This document shows positions 53,001-59,815 of a DNA stretch of 64,000 nucleotides, one piece after another; the first letter of the stretch is position 1; each line of letters starts with the position of its first letter. The translations under genes were made by a program, and so were the position numbers. Origin of the DNA: Corallococcus sp. AS-1-6. Lineage in GTDB: Bacteria > Myxococcota > Myxococcia > Myxococcales > Myxococcaceae. The notes beneath the pieces were generated by a model that was not told the DNA's origin, ran no database searches, and worked only from the letters and a program-made list of their open reading frames with translations. The DNA lies in contig NZ_JAIQDE010000017.1 of the NCBI RefSeq assembly GCF_020037015.1, positions 120,498 through 184,497 of the forward strand, written 5' to 3'.

Positions 53001-53555
53001 ATGCGCGACTTCGCCACCCTCCACCGTGAACTCAAGCTGAAGCCGTTTCTGGAGAGCCCGCTGGGAGCCCTGTACCTCTCTCGGGAGGTGCCAGGAGCAT
53101 CCAGACTCGTCGTGCGGCACTTCGACGGTAGCCTGCCGAGCACGATGGTGGGTCCCTTCGTCGCGCTGCTGCGCTCGGCGCAACAATGGCTCGAGCGCAA
53201 TCCCGAACTGGAACGCCTGGTGTCCATTGAGCAGCCGGTCGAGGTGGGCAGCGACTTCGTCGCTCGAAAGCACCACATCTACGGAGTGAACCTCGCATCT
53301 TATACCGAATGGGATGAGCCCCCCGCACCACCTCCGCAACTTGCCCGCATGCAGAAGGCCTTTCGTGGGAGCCGGGGCAAGTCGACCGACCCCAGGGATA
53401 CGCTCCTGGAGAAAGTGTTGGCCCGGAGCCTGCTGGAGGCCACGGCGAAGACGTACTTCGATGATGACGAGGAGCGCTTCATCGTGGTTGACCTCAAGCC
53501 CACTGCGGACGAAGTCAAGCGCTGGGCGGCGCTGTCAGCGCCCGGCACCCGGTGA
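53001..53555 (+). CDS. Degenerate kinase-like protein, candidate immunity factor
   Basis: A 184-residue cytoplasmic protein six bases after the effector gene. It has no recognised family, but the order of elements parallels the effector C-terminus: LGALYLSREVPGASRLVVRHF (loop and strand with Arg in place of the usual Lys), helix ALLRSAQQWLERNPELERL, hinge-like HHIYGVNLASYTEW and a final DDDEERFIVVDLKP that looks like the metal-binding strand. It lacks a catalytic HRD motif. I infer a pseudokinase-like fold that could bind and neutralise its neighbour; an unrelated immunity fold is possible. Confidence 0.6.
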   Translation: MRDFATLHRELKLKPFLESPLGALYLSREVPGASRLVVRHFDGSLPSTMVGPFVALLRSAQQWLERNPELERLVSIEQPVEVGSDFVARKHHIYGVNLASYTEWDEPPAPPPQLARMQKAFRGSRGKSTDPRDTLLEKVLARSLLEATAKTYFDDDEERFIVVDLKPTADEVKRWAALSAPGTR

Positions 53556-53568
53556 CTAGGACTGCCCA

Positions 53569-54075
53569 ATGAGTGATGTCCACCTTGTCTCCATTGGCGG
53601 CGGTGCGATCTCGCTGACACATCGCCCCAAGCTCAAGGACTTCTCCACGCTGCGTGCCGAAGGGGTGACTCACGTCGTCACCCTGCTCGCGGAGACCGAG
53701 GGCGCACGCCAGCTTGGCGAGGCCGCGACCCGAGCGGGCCTCGGTTGGATTTGGGTTCCGTTTCACGGCGGAGCGGTCCCGGCCCCCGAGCGGACCCAGG
53801 AGCTCAGGCAGGTGTTGCGCCAACTGAGCGCCATCGTCGAGGGTGGCGGCAAGCTGGTCATCCACTGCTCGGCGGGGATTCACCGCACGGGCATGTTCGG
53901 CTACGCGCTCTTGCGACAGCTCGGACTGAGCGCCGAGGCTGCGCGCGCCAGACTCGCAGAGTTGCGTCAGGTCACCGCGGAGGGCGTAGGCCCAGACCGC
54001 TTGGCCTGGGGGGATGCGCTGGTAGAGCCCTGGTCCTGGGTGGATTCAACGGGTCGTCGCAACACTCGAAACTGA
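53569..54075 (+). CDS. Dual-specificity-type protein phosphatase, 3' end replaced by IS30
   Basis: A 168-residue phosphatase with the CX5R loop VIHCSAGIHRTGMFGYALL, the P-loop of Cys-based protein phosphatases. The usual general-acid Asp position reads WVPFHGGAVPAPE, with no Asp, so catalysis may be altered. It starts 13 bases after the kinase-like gene, so all three genes look like one operon. The IS30 end at 54052 supplies its last seven residues (GRRNTRN); joining the bases flanking the element restores an ending STA-stop, so the insertion barely changed the protein. Confidence 0.82.
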   Translation: MSDVHLVSIGGGAISLTHRPKLKDFSTLRAEGVTHVVTLLAETEGARQLGEAATRAGLGWIWVPFHGGAVPAPERTQELRQVLRQLSAIVEGGGKLVIHCSAGIHRTGMFGYALLRQLGLSAEAARARLAELRQVTAEGVGPDRLAWGDALVEPWSWVDSTGRRNTRN

Positions 54076-55473
54076 GGAGTTGCGATGGGTGCAAAGAATC
54101 ATCGACGGTCTGCTCGAACTGGACGCCCTCCCATGTCGTCGCCGGGGCGTCCCTCCGTGGGGCGACGTGAGCACCGGCAACGCTTCTGGGTGGCGATCGC
54201 GCAGGGGCTGTCGAGCGAAGATGCCGGCAGAGCAGCTGGCGTATCTCCGGTGGTGGGATGCCGGTGGTTCCGCGAGGGTGGCGGAATGCCCTCTTTCTGG
54301 CTGGCCCCGTTGGTGGGGCGGTACCTCTCGTTCGCCGAGCGAGAAGAAGTCGCGATTCTCCATGCCCAGCGCCTCGGCGTTCGCGCGATAGCGCGTCGGC
54401 TCCAGCGTTCTGCCTCGACCATCTCGCGGGAGTTACGCCGCAATGCCGCGACCCGCAGCGGTGGCTTGGAGTATCGAGCCACAGCGGCCCAGTGGCACGC
54501 GGACCGACGTGCTCGACGCCCGAAGGTCGCGGAACTGACCGCGAACGACGAACTGCGGCGGTACGTGCAAGAGCGCTTGGCGGGGACGCTCACCTCAGAC
54601 GATGGGACACGCGTGCCTGGCCCAGAAGTGCGTTGGAAGAGTCGCCGCCAGGGACCACGAAAAGACCGACGTTGGGCGACTTCCTGGAGCCCCGAGCAGA
54701 TTGCAAACAGGCTTCAGGTGGACTTCCCTGCGGATGCCTCAATGAGACTCTCCCACGAGGCCATCTACCAGGCGCTCTACGTCCCAAGTCGCGGTGCCTT
54801 GCGACGCGAGTTCACCAGTTACCTGCGGACCGGACGAACGCTGCGGGTGCCTCGGGCACGCACCCGTGTGCACGGGAAGAAGTTCGTCAGCCCAGAGAGC
54901 AAGCTCAACCAGCGCCCCAGCGAAGTCACGAACCGCAAAGTCCCTGGGCACTGGGAAGGGGACCTCATCTTGGGATTGGGGAGTTCCGCCATTGGCACGC
55001 TGGTCGAGCGCACCACCCGATTCACGCTGCTGCTGCACTTGCCGCGCATGGACAACCACGGCCAGCCTCGGGTGAAGAACGGGCCCGCCCTGGCTGGGCA
55101 CGGTGCCGATGCGGTCCGCAGCGCCATCGCGTCCTCACTCACTCCGCTGCCGAAGCAGATGCGCCGGACGCTCACGTGGGACCAAGGAGCGGAGATGGCT
55201 CAACATGCCCGCCTTCGCGCCGACACGGGCCTCTCCATCTACTTCTGCGACCCCCGCGGTCCATGGCAGCGAGGCACGAATGAGAACACCGACGGCCTGC
55301 TTCGCCAGTACTTTCCAAAAGGGACGGACCTCTCCCGATACTCTCGTGAGCAACTCGCCACCGTCGCCGCCGCCCTCAACAACAGGCCCCGCAGGACTCT
55401 TGGATGGAAGACACCTTCCGAGGTGCTGAACACTCATCTATGTTCACTTCAACCAGGAGGCGTTGCGACGACC
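54052..55473 (+). mobile_element. IS30-family insertion sequence, complete
   Basis: A 1422-bp element bounded by perfect inverted ends, GGTCGTCGCAAC at 54052-54063 and GTTGCGACGACC at 55462-55473, with one transposase gene filling it. No clear target duplication is seen. It sits exactly at the stop codon of the phosphatase gene. The intact ends and intact transposase suggest a recent, possibly active copy. Confidence 0.85.
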
Positions 55474-55479
55474 GCTTGA
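54085..55479 (+). CDS. IS30-family transposase
   Basis: A 464-residue DDE transposase. ATG 54085 follows GAGGAG by five bases. An N-terminal helix-turn-helix region (SFAEREEVAILHAQRLGVRA, ARRLQRSASTISRELRRN) precedes the catalytic core with Asp in HWEGDLILG, Asp in TWDQGAEM and Glu in QRGTNENTDGLLRQYFPKGTDL, all as in IS30. The frame ends six bases outside the right inverted end. It appears complete and functional. Confidence 0.95.
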   Translation: MGAKNHRRSARTGRPPMSSPGRPSVGRREHRQRFWVAIAQGLSSEDAGRAAGVSPVVGCRWFREGGGMPSFWLAPLVGRYLSFAEREEVAILHAQRLGVRAIARRLQRSASTISRELRRNAATRSGGLEYRATAAQWHADRRARRPKVAELTANDELRRYVQERLAGTLTSDDGTRVPGPEVRWKSRRQGPRKDRRWATSWSPEQIANRLQVDFPADASMRLSHEAIYQALYVPSRGALRREFTSYLRTGRTLRVPRARTRVHGKKFVSPESKLNQRPSEVTNRKVPGHWEGDLILGLGSSAIGTLVERTTRFTLLLHLPRMDNHGQPRVKNGPALAGHGADAVRSAIASSLTPLPKQMRRTLTWDQGAEMAQHARLRADTGLSIYFCDPRGPWQRGTNENTDGLLRQYFPKGTDLSRYSREQLATVAAALNNRPRRTLGWKTPSEVLNTHLCSLQPGGVATTA

Positions 55480-55533
55480 ATCCGCCCTGCACTTCTGGGT
55501 GAGGTCAGCCTCGAGGATGTGGACGAGCTCCCC

Positions 55534-55574
55534 CTGTGCCAGCGTAGTTGTCGCCCGGACCGCGAGGCCGGCAG
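55534..55574 (+). repeat. Left copy of a perfect 41-bp inverted repeat
   Basis: This 41-base sequence, beginning CTGTGCCAGCG and ending GGCCGGCAG, recurs in exact reverse complement at 56458-56498. It begins with TGTG inside its first bases, like an IS3-family end, and lies 33 bases before an IS3-type orfA. No flanking target duplication was found. Confidence 0.9.
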
Positions 55575-55607
55575 AAGCACCCAGGGGGCGTGAAGGGCAG
55601 GTAGGCC

Positions 55608-55859
55608 GTGCCGTACACGGAGCAATTCAAGGAGCAGATGGTGCGCCGGATGATGGGGCCGGAGGTGCTGAGCGCGACGGCCCTGGGCAAGCAGGTGGGA
55701 GTGCCGCAGTCGACGCTGTCGAAGTGGCTGAAGAGGGCTACGGTGGGAGCGATGACGAGCGAGTCTGAGCAGCAGCCGGAGGCGGCGAAGGTGGAGAGGA
55801 AGTGGACGGGGCAGGAGAAGCTGCGGGTGCTGGCGGCGGCCGAAGGGCTGAGGGGCTGA
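55608..55859 (+). pseudogene. Truncated IS3-type orfA (transposase helix-turn-helix)
   Basis: An 83-residue protein starting at GTG 55608 with YTEQFKEQMVRRMMGPEVLS and VGVPQSTLSKWLKRA, the IS3-family OrfA helix-turn-helix. It stops just after VLAAAEGLRG, where intact relatives continue for another 20-40 residues, and no orfB follows. The frame is broken exactly where an AT-rich sequence from another element begins, so it is a scar, not a working transposase. Confidence 0.8.
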
Positions 55860-55925
55860 GAAAAATTTAACGTTTCTAATGCGTCCAATGGATGCATAAG
55901 CGCAGCAGTGCGATGATGAATCGCC

Positions 55926-56445
55926 ATGGCGGGGAGCAAACGGCCGCGAGTGCGTGTGCTCCGGCCAAAACGGACGCAGGTGCTGTCGGCGCGGACCTAC
56001 GAGCAGTTGGTTGACCGAGGTCATCCGGTGCGCGCCGTATGGGCGGCTGTTGAAGCGCTGGACATGTCGGACTTCGAGCGCGCCATCCGTGCGCGTCCTC
56101 ATCACGCGGGGCGTGCGGCAGTGAATCCGCGGTTGTTGTTGGCGCTGTGGGTGTATGGGCAGATGGAAGGCCTCTCCAGTACTCACGCCATTGCGGCGAG
56201 ACTGCGTACGGACGTTGCGTATTGGTGGTTGTGCGGCGGCGTCAGTGTGTCGGCGCATACGCTGTCCTCCTTCATGGCGCGCTCAGGCCCTGCCTTCCGG
56301 GCGTTGCTGGGCAAACTGCTGGATGACCTGTGCAGCCGCGGTGCCGTGCACCGGCCACGACGAGTCGCGCAGGACGGCACGCGTGTGCGTGCTTCAGCAG
56401 GGGCTGCCTCATTTCACCGCAAGGCCACCCTGCGGAAGCGGGCAA
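55926..56445 (+). pseudogene. 5' part of an IS1182-type transposase
   Basis: From ATG 55926 the frame codes for about 170 recognisable residues of an IS1182-type transposase (LSARTYEQLVDRGHPVRAVW, NPRLLLALWVYGQMEGLSST, VAYWWLCGG, RVAQDGTRVRASAGAASFHR). Intact members continue for 300 residues more with the rest of the DDE core. Here the similarity ends near 56445, a few bases before the right 41-bp repeat. An AT-rich stretch before the start (55860-55925) is probably the left end of that element. Confidence 0.8.
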
Positions 56446-56457
56446 CCACGGCGGCTG

Positions 56458-56498
56458 CTGCCGGCCTCGCGGTCCGGGCGACAACTACGCTGGCACAG
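56458..56498 (-). repeat. Right copy of the 41-bp inverted repeat
   Basis: Exact reverse complement of 55534-55574. The two copies bound a 965-bp segment that holds an IS3 orfA start and a half IS1182 transposase, so they look like the two ends of an IS3-type element whose inside was rebuilt by insertion and deletion. Confidence 0.9.
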
Positions 56499-56499
56499 G

Positions 56500-56736
56500 G
56501 AGTTCTTCCGTTCGTTCCATACGCCAGCCATCGAGGATGTCGTCGTCGCGGGGACGTTCGAGACGCGTCAGGCGGCGGAAGAGTGGTTGGCGAGTGGCAG
56601 GGGGCAGGATGGAGACCTCCTCCGGATCGCGGGGCAGGGGTTCCAGGTCATCCGGACCCGCGGAGGACAGCAGACGCTCCTGCGGACCCCCTTGCCTGAA
56701 GAGCTCATGAAGAAGTTCCCCCCGGGCCCAACGTAG
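56500..56736 (+). pseudogene. C-terminal remnant of an unidentified gene
   Basis: Directly after the right repeat, 78 codons read FFRSFHTPAIEDVVVAGTFE, ETRQAAEEWLAS and LLRIAGQGFQVIRTRGGQQ, then PLPEELMKKFPPGPT and a stop. Composition and strand/helix pattern look like a real protein end, but there is no start; the frame upstream is IS sequence. It is probably the tail of a gene of the toxin island disrupted by the insertions. Confidence 0.55.
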
Positions 56737-56807
56737 ATGCTTCCGCGGGGCGACCCGCCACATGCCGGGCCTCGAACCTCCCCGTCACGTCACCCCCGTC
56801 TGTTAGG

Positions 56808-57767
56808 GTGCGATGCTGGAGGTTGCCGCTCGTGCTCACGCTCCGTCGGGTTGTCTGTCCAATGCTGCTGATGCTGCTGGGGGTGGCGGTTCCGGCGTGG
56901 GCCGGGGCCCCCGGACCGCGCGCTCCCCGGGAGCGGAAGCTGGTGGTGCGGGCGGAGGAGGCCACGACGCTGCACCTGCTGCGCGTCGCTCCCGGGACCG
57001 TCACCACCGTCGTCTTCAACGAGGACATCCTGCCCGCGTCGGTGGACGCCCAGGCCCTGGCACCGCTGTTCGGGCAACTGAAGGTGTACCCGGGCGTGAT
57101 GGTGCTGCGCCCCGCCGTGGCCATGCCGGAGTCGTCCCGGCCGCTCATCACCGCGCGCTTCGCGGGCGAGGACGCGCCCCGGCAGGTGTCCTTCCTGCTC
57201 GTCACCGACCCCAAGGAGGTGGACACCGTGGTGGAGGTGTCCCGCCACGCGCTGTCCGCCGAGGACCTGGGCGAGGAGTTGGCCCTGTTGAGAGGACGGT
57301 GCGTCGCCGCGGAGGCGGGGCTCGCCACCCTGCGCGCGCAGTGTGCCCAGACCGGACTGGCGGGGGCGGTGCTCACCGGCGCGCTGGGGCCGGAGGCGGT
57401 GTTGGTGGAGCGATCTCCTGCCGCCGTTGGAACGCCGGGCCTGAAGGTCGTGGGAAGTGCGCTTCTCTACCGCCACATCCGAACCCGGTTGATGACCTTC
57501 ACCCTGAGGATTTCACCCGATGCCGCCGCGTGGGTGCCCGGCGCGGGACGGCTCATCCAATTGGGGCCGGATGACAAGGAGGAGCGGGTCATCCACCGGG
57601 AGATTCCCGTCCGGATGCTGGAGGCCCGGCTGGCACCCGGCACGAGCGGCCAGGTGGTCCTGGAGTGGCACATGCCGCAGGACCTGGTGCCCCAGGCCCG
57701 CTATGTGCTGGAGGTCTGGAATCAGGAAGGTGATCGCTCCGTGCGATGGAAGGGACTGTCCCTGTGA
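56808..57767 (+). CDS. DUF2381 family exported protein
   Basis: A 319-residue protein of the Myxococcus paralogous family DUF2381 (TIGR02268). A hydrophobic signal (MLLMLLGVAVPAWAGAP after a short N-terminal leader) is followed by PRERKLVVRAEEATTLHLLRV, TTVVFNEDILPASVD and PGVMVLRPAVAM, all family-typical, a coiled-coil-like middle (GEELALLRGRCVAAEAGLATLRAQC) and a beta-rich end. GTG 56808 is the first start; later starts are possible. Members occur next to Ser/Thr kinases, as here, where the TGA overlaps the GTG of the kinase gene. A periplasmic ligand-sensing partner role is inferred. Confidence 0.85.
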   Translation: MRCWRLPLVLTLRRVVCPMLLMLLGVAVPAWAGAPGPRAPRERKLVVRAEEATTLHLLRVAPGTVTTVVFNEDILPASVDAQALAPLFGQLKVYPGVMVLRPAVAMPESSRPLITARFAGEDAPRQVSFLLVTDPKEVDTVVEVSRHALSAEDLGEELALLRGRCVAAEAGLATLRAQCAQTGLAGAVLTGALGPEAVLVERSPAAVGTPGLKVVGSALLYRHIRTRLMTFTLRISPDAAAWVPGAGRLIQLGPDDKEERVIHREIPVRMLEARLAPGTSGQVVLEWHMPQDLVPQARYVLEVWNQEGDRSVRWKGLSL

Positions 57768-59698
57768 GCAGCGAGTCACTCGAGCTGGGGCTTCGCCATG
57801 CGGAGGCGGTGCTGGGGCGGGTCCTGCTGTCCCCCGAGTGGTTGCCGCCTGGGACCCGGGTGGACCGCTGGGAGGTGGTGGAGCGGTTGGGCGCGGGGGG
57901 TTATGGCACCACGTACTCCGTGCGCCGCGCAGGCCGTCCTCGGGGCCGGCTGTATGCCTTGAAGTTGTCCCGGCGACCCGGAGAGCGGTGGTTCGCGCGG
58001 GAGGCGGCGCTGCTGGCCCGCGTGCGGCACCGCGCGGTGGTGCGGTTGATCACCCACGGTGTCTGGCGGTTGGGGCCCGTGGAGCACCCCTATCTGGTGA
58101 TGGAGTACGTCGAGGGGGAGTCGCTCTATGCATGGGCGCTGGCCCGCAACCCCACGGCTCGACAGGTCACGGGCCTGCTGGTGCAGGTGCTGGAGGCGCT
58201 GGCCGCCGCGCACCGCCAGGGTGCGCTGCACCGGGACTTCAAGGGGGACAACGTCCTGGTCACGCCTGACGGCAGGGTCAAGGTCCTGGACTGGGGCGCC
58301 GGTTGGTACGCGGGCGCACCCGTGCTCACCGCCACCGCCCGGTTGCCGCCGGGCAGTCCGCGCTACTACAGCCCCCAGTTGTTCATGTGGCGCGTGCTGT
58401 CGGAGCGCCGGCCCGGCGCTTCCAGCCCCTATGCCTACTCCGTCGCGGACGAGCTGTACGCGGTCGGCGTGAGCTTCTATCGCCTGTTGACGGATCAGTA
58501 CCCGGCCGCGCAATGGGGCATGCCCCGGGAGGCAGCGGAGCCTCATGGCCTGCGCGCCGTGCGGGACCTCAACCCCCACGTGCCGGAGGCGCTGTCGGAG
58601 GCCTTGATGCGGTTGCTGGCCTTCGAGCCGGAGCGGCGCCCCGAGAGTGCGGCGTTGCTGGCGGGTGAGCTGCGCCAGCACGTGTCGGATGGCGGCCCTG
58701 CCTGGGATGCGCCGTTGTTCGACTGGCGCGAACGGACCGCCAGCGGCTCCCGCACGACCCTGGAGGCGGAGGAGGTCCGGGGGCCCGTGATGCCGGGGCA
58801 GGAGGTCGCCCTGCGGGACGCCCGCGTCCGCCACCTGGAGGCGGCCCGCCGGCTTCGCGAGGTCCGTGAGCTGCGCAGACGCGATCCCGCGAGGGTGGCC
58901 GCCGCCGAGGCCCGGTCACTCCGTGCGCTCCAGGCTCGGGGGCGCGGGGGCCGCGCGCGGCTTCTCTTCTGGGGCGCGTTCACGGTGTTGCTGGTGGGGC
59001 CGCTCGTCGCCGGGCTCACGGTGTGGGGCTTGCGGCGGGCCCTGGCGCGGGAGGAGCCCGCGCTGGCGGTGAGCGAGGCGCGGAACGTCCAGCAAATGGC
59101 GCCCCGTCCCGGGCCGGAAGAAGCTCATAAGCCATTGACGGACACCTCCCCACCCGTCCCCTTTCCACAGGAGAAAGCAGCCATGACTCCCCCTTCGCCG
59201 CAGCAGGCGGCCGTCATTCCCACGCCCGCCCGGTCTGGCACGCTCAAGCGGTGCTCCGCGGCGGTGGGTGCCGCCGTCCTCACTGCCTGCACGGGCGCCC
59301 AGGTGCGGCCGGACGCGAGCCGATGCCCCACGGGGGCCCTGGAGGCCATGCGGAAGCTCGGCCTGAACAAGACTGGCAGCGCGAGCATCTACACCGACAT
59401 CAGGCAGCCCGGCATGGGCTCTGAAGACGCCATCGTCCACGACGGCCCCATCGTCAGCCTCGTCATCGAGCAGTACGGCGACCTGCCCAAGGGGACCCGC
59501 CTGTATGGGCGCCTCTGGACGGGGGAGGGCCGGGTCACGGGCCGCTACACCCAGGCGGAGCTGCCGGACGGGAGCATCCATCCCGTGTGCTTCGTCTACG
59601 GGAACTTCGATGGCGGCGAGTGGAACGAGGGCTCCAAGCCCGGCGCGGTCCGGGTGCCGCGCACCTTCGCATATACCGTCGTGGATTCGTTCCCGTGA
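57764..59698 (+). CDS. Transmembrane Ser/Thr protein kinase with exported C-terminal domain
   Basis: A 644-residue kinase; GTG 57764 overlaps the DUF2381 stop by four bases, with ATG 57746 as alternative. The kinase domain spans about 35-310: GAGGYGTTY loop, Lys in YALKLSRR, catalytic HRDFKGDN, metal motif VLDWGAG (DWG for DFG) and the activation segment GSPRYYSPQ. An Arg-rich juxtamembrane part leads to a helix at about 399-424 (FWGAFTVLLVGPLVAGLTVW). The exported part contains a lipobox-like AAVLTAC near residue 505 and a strand-rich end. An in-frame ATG at 59183 with a ribosome binding site may give a separate lipoprotein. Confidence 0.9.
   Translation: MSSESLELGLRHAEAVLGRVLLSPEWLPPGTRVDRWEVVERLGAGGYGTTYSVRRAGRPRGRLYALKLSRRPGERWFAREAALLARVRHRAVVRLITHGVWRLGPVEHPYLVMEYVEGESLYAWALARNPTARQVTGLLVQVLEALAAAHRQGALHRDFKGDNVLVTPDGRVKVLDWGAGWYAGAPVLTATARLPPGSPRYYSPQLFMWRVLSERRPGASSPYAYSVADELYAVGVSFYRLLTDQYPAAQWGMPREAAEPHGLRAVRDLNPHVPEALSEALMRLLAFEPERRPESAALLAGELRQHVSDGGPAWDAPLFDWRERTASGSRTTLEAEEVRGPVMPGQEVALRDARVRHLEAARRLREVRELRRRDPARVAAAEARSLRALQARGRGGRARLLFWGAFTVLLVGPLVAGLTVWGLRRALAREEPALAVSEARNVQQMAPRPGPEEAHKPLTDTSPPVPFPQEKAAMTPPSPQQAAVIPTPARSGTLKRCSAAVGAAVLTACTGAQVRPDASRCPTGALEAMRKLGLNKTGSASIYTDIRQPGMGSEDAIVHDGPIVSLVIEQYGDLPKGTRLYGRLWTGEGRVTGRYTQAELPDGSIHPVCFVYGNFDGGEWNEGSKPGAVRVPRTFAYTVVDSFP
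59183..59698 (+). CDS. Possible internally initiated lipoprotein within the kinase gene
   Basis: ATG 59183 is in the kinase frame and follows AGGAG at 59169-59173 with a nine-base spacer. From it, 171 residues begin with a basic stretch (ARSGTLKRC), a hydrophobic run and the lipobox VLTAC, then a strand-rich domain with YTDIRQPGMGSEDAIVHDGP and a final TFAYTVVD. This looks like a complete lipoprotein start embedded in a longer gene. Whether it is made separately is unproven. Confidence 0.4.
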   Translation: MTPPSPQQAAVIPTPARSGTLKRCSAAVGAAVLTACTGAQVRPDASRCPTGALEAMRKLGLNKTGSASIYTDIRQPGMGSEDAIVHDGPIVSLVIEQYGDLPKGTRLYGRLWTGEGRVTGRYTQAELPDGSIHPVCFVYGNFDGGEWNEGSKPGAVRVPRTFAYTVVDSFP

Positions 59699-59766
59699 GT
59701 CCTGCTTGCGGGACCGCCGGGCCGGGAGAAACGTTCTAATACAACCTGATGGGTCCTGGAGAATTT

Positions 59767-59785
59767 GACTACTCGAAAAGTAGTC
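59767..59785 (+). promoter_or_regulatory. Hairpin in the leader of the second kinase gene
   Basis: GACTACT at 59767-59773 and AGTAGTC at 59779-59785 form a perfect seven-base-pair stem with a CGAAA loop, 31 bases before the ATG. It could be a leader structure, an operator or the terminator of the upstream kinase gene. Confidence 0.45.
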
Positions 59786-59815
59786 TGGCGTTGTTCTCCA
59801 AGGAGCCCGCACGGC

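Noticed and set aside
55608..55859. A functional small DNA-binding regulator
   Set aside because: Its sequence is the start of an IS3 OrfA, it breaks off at the border of another IS and has no host-gene context.
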